Below are positions 60,099 through 64,000 of a DNA stretch of 64,000 bases, one piece after another. The notes beneath the pieces were generated by a model that saw only the letters and a program-made list of their open reading frames with translations, searched no databases and had not been told where the DNA came from. The position numbers were made by a program, and so were the translations under genes. Source of the stretch: Chloroflexota bacterium (lineage in GTDB: Bacteria > Chloroflexota > Ktedonobacteria > Ktedonobacterales > Ktedonobacteraceae); the NCBI GenBank assembly GCA_902812455.1, contig CADDZH010000008.1:1-64000 (forward strand), read 5' to 3'. Position 1 is the stretch's first letter; each line of letters opens with the position of its first letter.

Positions 60099-61514
60099 AT
60101 GGATCGGTTTGTTAGTGCTCTGAGGCAATATCGCTGGAAAGAACTGGCACTACTCATCATTCCTTTTATTATCCTTCTCCTCGAGATGACTCAATTGCTG
60201 CTTGCCCGGCTCGTCCATTCCGGCAGCCTTCGCGCAACAGCATCGCTGAGCCTCAAGAACCTACCAACCCTGCAAGGCCTGATCCCCGTGCTCGGTCTTA
60301 TCGTTGCCCTGTTGCTCGTCAACCTGGTGCTGAGCATCTGGTTTCCTAAAGCAGATCAAATGCTGCTTCCTCTTAGCGGGCTGCTAAGCGGCATAGGCGT
60401 GCTCATGGCGCTACGCATCGGCCCCAACCTTCAACCCCCAGATCCCTCTCTTGGCTCGCGCCAGCTCGTCTGGGTTATTCTTGGCCTGATCGTATTCTTG
60501 CTCACCATCTTCCTGTTGAGAAACGTCCGCTGGCTCAACCGCTACAAATATGTCCTGCTGGCAATCGGCCTTTTCCTGGTCGGTGTCACCCTGGTGCATG
60601 CCTCCAGGGTCAACCTCAATAGCCCTACCCACGACCAGCTCAACTTCGGCCCATTGAGCTTGCAGCCGTCAGAACTGCTCAAAATTATCCTCGTGATCGT
60701 CTTTGCCGGCTTCTTGAGCGAGCGGCGCGATACCTTCTATAGCAACATGCTCCATGTCTGGCGCTTTCACATCCCCATCCCTCGCGTCAAAGACCTGGGA
60801 CCCCTGGCTGTCATGCTTGGCCTGGCCCTCCTGCTCTTCCTGGGTATTCGTGAACTGGGTCTGGCCCTGCTCATCTACGGCATCTTCCTCTGCATGATCT
60901 ACCTCGGCAGCGGCCATATCACTTATGTGATCGGCAGTTTCATCATCTTCCTCGTCGCGGCTTTCATCGGCTACAGCCTCCTCGGTTACGTCCGTGTGCG
61001 CTTTCAGGCGCTGACCTTCGACTTCGTAAACTGGCAGCAACCATGGCCTTCGGCAATTGAGAGCCTTGCTGAAAATGGGGGCCTGCAGATCGTTCAGGGG
61101 TTGATCGCGCTCTCAAGCGGGGGTATTATTGGTGCCGGACTCGGCCTGGGCCATCCCACATTCGTGCCGGTTGTCCAATCAGATATGATCTTTACCGCTC
61201 TAGGCGAAGAGCTGGGACTGGCTGGACTTTTTGGCATCATCGCCATTTACCTGCTCATCCTCTACCGGGGCTATCGCATTGCCATTGAAGCCAGCGACTA
61301 TTTCAGCCAGTTGCTAGCGGCTGGCCTGACATCAATTTTCGCTATCCAGGCCTTCGTCATTATAGCCGCCAATATGGACTTTCTCCCCCTCACAGGCCTT
61401 CCTTTACCATTCCTCAGCTATGGCGGCAGCTCGCTCATCGCTAACTATATCATTATCGGCATCTTAATGCGCATCTCTCATCATACGGCCTTGCAAAAAG
61501 AAGGATTGATATAA
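60099..61514 (+). CDS. SEDS peptidoglycan glycosyltransferase, FtsW/RodA family
   Basis: 471 residues with about ten or more membrane helices. The C-terminal half has the SEDS signatures FGPLSLQPSELLKI, GGLQIVQGLIALSSGGIIGAGLGLG, and FTALGEELGLAGL...GLPLPFLSYGGSSLIANY. SEDS proteins polymerise lipid II glycan strands. Whether this is RodA (elongation) or FtsW (division) cannot be decided; its actinobacterial counterpart in the fha cluster is RodA. No PBP2 or serine/threonine kinase gene is in the window. Confidence 0.92.
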   Translation: MDRFVSALRQYRWKELALLIIPFIILLLEMTQLLLARLVHSGSLRATASLSLKNLPTLQGLIPVLGLIVALLLVNLVLSIWFPKADQMLLPLSGLLSGIGVLMALRIGPNLQPPDPSLGSRQLVWVILGLIVFLLTIFLLRNVRWLNRYKYVLLAIGLFLVGVTLVHASRVNLNSPTHDQLNFGPLSLQPSELLKIILVIVFAGFLSERRDTFYSNMLHVWRFHIPIPRVKDLGPLAVMLGLALLLFLGIRELGLALLIYGIFLCMIYLGSGHITYVIGSFIIFLVAAFIGYSLLGYVRVRFQALTFDFVNWQQPWPSAIESLAENGGLQIVQGLIALSSGGIIGAGLGLGHPTFVPVVQSDMIFTALGEELGLAGLFGIIAIYLLILYRGYRIAIEASDYFSQLLAAGLTSIFAIQAFVIIAANMDFLPLTGLPLPFLSYGGSSLIANYIIIGILMRISHHTALQKEGLI

Positions 61515-61641
61515 GATAGGACAAATGGATGATGAGATGGTAGTCTCATCCTGTCTATGCTTGTTTCTTTATGCCCCACATGTTATACTCTCTCAAGAAC
61601 AGCGTAGTAGGATTTGGCATGCTCAGAAATAATAGAACTAT

Positions 61642-62304
61642 ATGGGACAATATCAACAATGGTTGCATTACCGGGAAATTGACCAGCAGTTGCACGCACA
61701 GTTAGACAGGCTCGAAAACGAGCTGGCGCTCCTGCAGGAGCGCTTGCTCCAGTTGGAGCAGGATTCTTGTTATAGCGGAAGTGAGAACAACGTCATCCAG
61801 GCACTGGCAAGAGGCCTGCATATGCAACCTTCACTTATACAGCAGGATACTAGCAGGACTGCCTCCCTGAGCGAGCAGGTTGAACTCGATCAGCCCGGTG
61901 AGGTTGATCAGCCGGACGAAGCCCCAGAAGTCATCTCGCCTGCGCTGCGGGCATGGAGTAGCTTCCCCCATTTTGAATCGCCCGCTATCCCTACGAACCA
62001 GGAACAATCGAGCGCCAACACATCTCAACCTTTCGCCACCGGCAATCAGTTATTCCATCCTATTCCCCATTCTGACATGGAGCTACCAGCAGAAGACCTG
62101 TTCTTCGATCAACACTCCCAGACTGACCCGCAACTCGAACTCCCATGGTGGTTACGCGGGATTGCCGCCTCAACTTTGACAAATCAAGCTACAGGGCTTA
62201 TCGACCAGGAAACTGTTCGTACCAATAAACTTGTGCAGCGCTGGATAGAACGCTGGGGGAGGCAAGCACAGCAGGAGCAGAAGCCAGGAGAAAGCCGATT
62301 ATGA
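61642..62304 (+). CDS. Hypothetical coiled-coil protein
   Basis: 220 residues. The first 45 residues form a coiled coil (YREIDQQLHAQLDRLENELALLQERLLQLEQ), followed by a disordered Asp/Pro/Ser/Gln-rich region and a short C-terminal helix (NKLVQRWIERWGRQAQQEQ). No membrane segment and no known family. The stop overlaps the next gene (ATGA), and both are cytosolic coiled-coil proteins, suggesting a pair. Confidence 0.65.
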   Translation: MGQYQQWLHYREIDQQLHAQLDRLENELALLQERLLQLEQDSCYSGSENNVIQALARGLHMQPSLIQQDTSRTASLSEQVELDQPGEVDQPDEAPEVISPALRAWSSFPHFESPAIPTNQEQSSANTSQPFATGNQLFHPIPHSDMELPAEDLFFDQHSQTDPQLELPWWLRGIAASTLTNQATGLIDQETVRTNKLVQRWIERWGRQAQQEQKPGESRL

Positions 62305-63299
62305 CTGATACACCTGGGAAAACCATGAGTGATGAGATGAGCCAGGTCTTCGCGCAGCTCGACCCAGAAGAAGTCGAGCAGTTCTACGCCAGCTATAAGC
62401 TCTGGGAACTCCAGCAGCGCATTGCCAGCCTTCAGAGCGATATTGACGCTTTGCGCCAGCAAATTGCCGCAAACCGCGAGCAGATGCAGCAAGCAACACC
62501 CTCACCAATTGCCCTGGCTTCACTGGCCCGCCTGCAATCGCACGGAGTCAACGATATCGACCTGCTGGATCGCATGCTGGAACACGGCGAGCAATGGCTC
62601 GACCGGGCAATGCAGCATCTTGAGTATTGCGAACAGATGGGCTTCATTCACGATAACTATAGCGAATGGTGCGAGCACGCCCTGGAAGGAGCATACGACT
62701 GGATTGACTCGATTCAGCAAGCCGGCTCAGCAGAAGCTCCTTCAGAAGCCCGGGGCATAGCCGAGCAGACCGGTGATGCTCAGGCAGCCCAGCCTGAGAC
62801 TACCGAAGAGATATTTTTCCAGAAGCTCATGAGCGAAGACATGGAAGCTGCTGAGGAAGACGAATCGGCCTTAGAGACAACGCTCAAGCAAGCAGCCGTA
62901 CCTGCTACACCCATGCCTGAAGCTTCAAAGCAGGCCAGCGCCCCGCTTACAACAGATGAAGTTACTGCTCCCGCTGCATATGAGGCGCCAGCCGCCGGAG
63001 CAGAGATCGGAACATCTTCCAGCCAGAATACTCAGGAGCAGTCCCTTACCAGCAATCAAGCCGGCCAGGCTGAACCTGAGATACCTGCACGAGAAGAGCA
63101 ACCTCCACAGGAAATGGTGGCCGGGCCTTCTCTTGAACAAAGGCAAGAGGCTATCCCAGCGTATGCCAGTGGGGTCTGGCAGCAGGACACCGCGCCGATG
63201 CAGGCACAAGGGCAACAAGGCTTTGTGCCACAGCCGGCCCAACCTGCCCGCAAGCGCAATCTCCTGCAATGGCTTATCTACGTCATCTCTGGAAAATAA
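62301..63299 (+). CDS. Hypothetical coiled-coil protein with acidic/Pro-rich linker
   Basis: 332 residues. The N-terminal 140 residues hold two helical segments (MSQVFAQLDPEEVEQFYASYKLWELQQRIASLQSDIDALRQQIAANREQMQQ and DIDLLDRMLEHGEQWLDRAMQHLEYCEQMGF). A long Glu/Ala/Pro/Gln low-complexity region follows, ending in a basic hydrophobic tail QPARKRNLLQWLIYVISGK that may dip into the membrane. Translationally coupled to the previous gene; both follow the SEDS gene. Confidence 0.65.
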   Translation: MTDTPGKTMSDEMSQVFAQLDPEEVEQFYASYKLWELQQRIASLQSDIDALRQQIAANREQMQQATPSPIALASLARLQSHGVNDIDLLDRMLEHGEQWLDRAMQHLEYCEQMGFIHDNYSEWCEHALEGAYDWIDSIQQAGSAEAPSEARGIAEQTGDAQAAQPETTEEIFFQKLMSEDMEAAEEDESALETTLKQAAVPATPMPEASKQASAPLTTDEVTAPAAYEAPAAGAEIGTSSSQNTQEQSLTSNQAGQAEPEIPAREEQPPQEMVAGPSLEQRQEAIPAYASGVWQQDTAPMQAQGQQGFVPQPAQPARKRNLLQWLIYVISGK

Positions 63300-63308
63300 C
63301 CCGCATAA

Positions 63309-63665
63309 TTAATGCTGGGTGGGCATATCAGAAATATCAGGTGGAGGCATTCCCGGCATCGGCACAGGTACAGTCGCTCCCGGCGCCTGGCTCGCCGTTG
63401 CACTGGCAATCATCCCTTGTAATTCCTCTACACGCCGCTGCAGTCGCTTCAGTTCGCGACTATCTTGCCAGGCCGATATCACCGAAATGAGATACAGCAA
63501 TAAAGCTCCCAGGAAAAAGGCCAGCAAAACCATCAGCCCTACAGGCAACGCTGGCGTGTGCCAGGCAAATAATGAAAATGAAACACCATTCGAGAAGTTC
63601 TCAATTGCGACCACCGTCAACCCAGCAGTTATGAGAAGAAACAGGATGATCACCAGGTACATCAT
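63309..63665 (-). CDS. LapA-domain (DUF1049) membrane protein
   Basis: 118 residues from the ATG at 63665, with GAGGAGG six bases before it. Two membrane helices (LVIILFLLITAGLTVVAIENF and LPVGLMVLLAFFLGALLLYLISVI) flank a loop, then a coiled coil (ELKRLQRRVEELQGMIAS) and a Pro/Met-rich tail. The pattern matches the LapA/DUF1049 family, in proteobacteria part of lipopolysaccharide assembly. Chloroflexota generally lack lipopolysaccharide, so here its role is unknown. It converges on the coiled-coil gene pair. Confidence 0.85.
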   Translation of the reverse strand: MMYLVIILFLLITAGLTVVAIENFSNGVSFSLFAWHTPALPVGLMVLLAFFLGALLLYLISVISAWQDSRELKRLQRRVEELQGMIASATASQAPGATVPVPMPGMPPPDISDMPTQH

Positions 63666-63773
63666 CAAAAGCCTCCTCATGTATCCCTATCTTCATCTCC
63701 AGATTATGCAGGGAAAATAAGAAAGAGAGAACATATGCCCATAATGAAATTTCACGACCAAAACCGGTCATCC

Positions 63774-63848
63774 ATGTCATCCTGAGTGAAGCGAAGGATC
63801 TCTGCGTCGATGGACATCGGATGCTTCGCTGCGCTCAGCATGACATGC
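63774..63848. repeat. Family B repeat copy near the window end
   Basis: From TGTCATCCTGAGTGAAG to CGCTGCGCTCAGCATGACATG, an imperfect inverted repeat. It matches copies at 40551-40661 and 52347-52414. The rest of 63666-64000 contains no gene that I can support. Confidence 0.65.
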
Positions 63849-64000
63849 CCCACACTGGTTTTGCCGATGTTGATGGTAAAAGTTCATTATCATGAAGTAT
63901 ACACCAGCATCGCGGAAAAGATCATCTTTTGGGACATGTTCTTCTTGACAAGATAGGGTCTTCGTCATAGGATAGTCTACAACATTTGTTCGTTTTTGGA

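Noticed and set aside
1..64000. tRNA, rRNA and CRISPR arrays
   Set aside because: No T-arm consensus, rRNA stretch or regularly spaced direct repeats were recognised; the repeated sequences found are hairpins or a single long duplication.

Overview
The window looks like chromosomal DNA of a Ktedonobacteria-like member of the Chloroflexota. This is inferred from gene content and style: a close match to F420-dependent glucose-6-phosphate dehydrogenase, a PATAN-type response regulator, an anti-sigma factor with a beta-propeller sensor, a G1 (eqolisin) peptidase, tandem methyltransferase paralogues, an FhaA/FhaB/SEDS cluster outside Actinobacteria, and many intergenic hairpin repeats of the GGGTAGGGGC and TGTCATCCTGAGCGAAG types. 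No rRNA, tRNA or CRISPR array was recognised.

Layout. 1-3.6 kb: flotillin C-terminus, PspA/IM30 and a convergent PATAN/roadblock response regulator. 3.9-7.8 kb: rpiA, then an ECF vitamin transporter (S, A, A', T). 7.85-11.4 kb: four tandem SAM methyltransferase paralogues on the minus strand. 11.7-16.3 kb: a hybrid-sensor histidine kinase, a two-subunit TPP-dependent decarboxylase, a cyclase-family hydrolase and a PRC-barrel protein. 16.3-21 kb (minus): CopA copper ATPase with a CsoR-like operator, then an SRPBCC-ArsR-MFS operon controlled by a 20-bp palindrome that fills its promoter spacer. 21-25.2 kb: DUF2630, a PH-like membrane protein, a membrane-anchored protein and a TIGR04255-unknown-HEPN cassette. 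25.6-31.2 kb: a sugar ABC importer (binding protein and two permeases, no ATPase) with a GH2 glycosidase. 31.2-38.1 kb: F420-dependent G6PDH, then EtfB-EtfA-EtfD and an acyl-CoA dehydrogenase, which together form a route from fatty acyl-CoA to quinone.

38.2-38.8 kb holds what I consider the best candidate for something new: a MerR regulator with a CueR-type promoter, translationally overlapped by a 25-residue peptide with 11 cysteines, a minimal metallothionein-like product. 39-43.6 kb: two unknown proteins, an ECF sigma factor with a membrane partner, and a Tat-exported protein with 21 cysteines in its C-terminal third, encoded with a MauE/DoxX-like membrane protein. 44.6-49.6 kb: a 0.7-kb direct repeat, each copy carrying a stand-alone winged-helix regulator. 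The repeats bracket an ECF sigma/anti-sigma pair and a frameshifted secreted G1 peptidase.

50.4-58.7 kb is the conserved translation block nusA-ylxR-infB-rbfA-nrnA-truB-ribF. It is followed by FhaA-like and FhaB-like FHA proteins and a SEDS (RodA/FtsW) glycosyltransferase, two coiled-coil proteins and a LapA-domain protein to about 63.7 kb. The window ends in repeat-bearing intergenic DNA.
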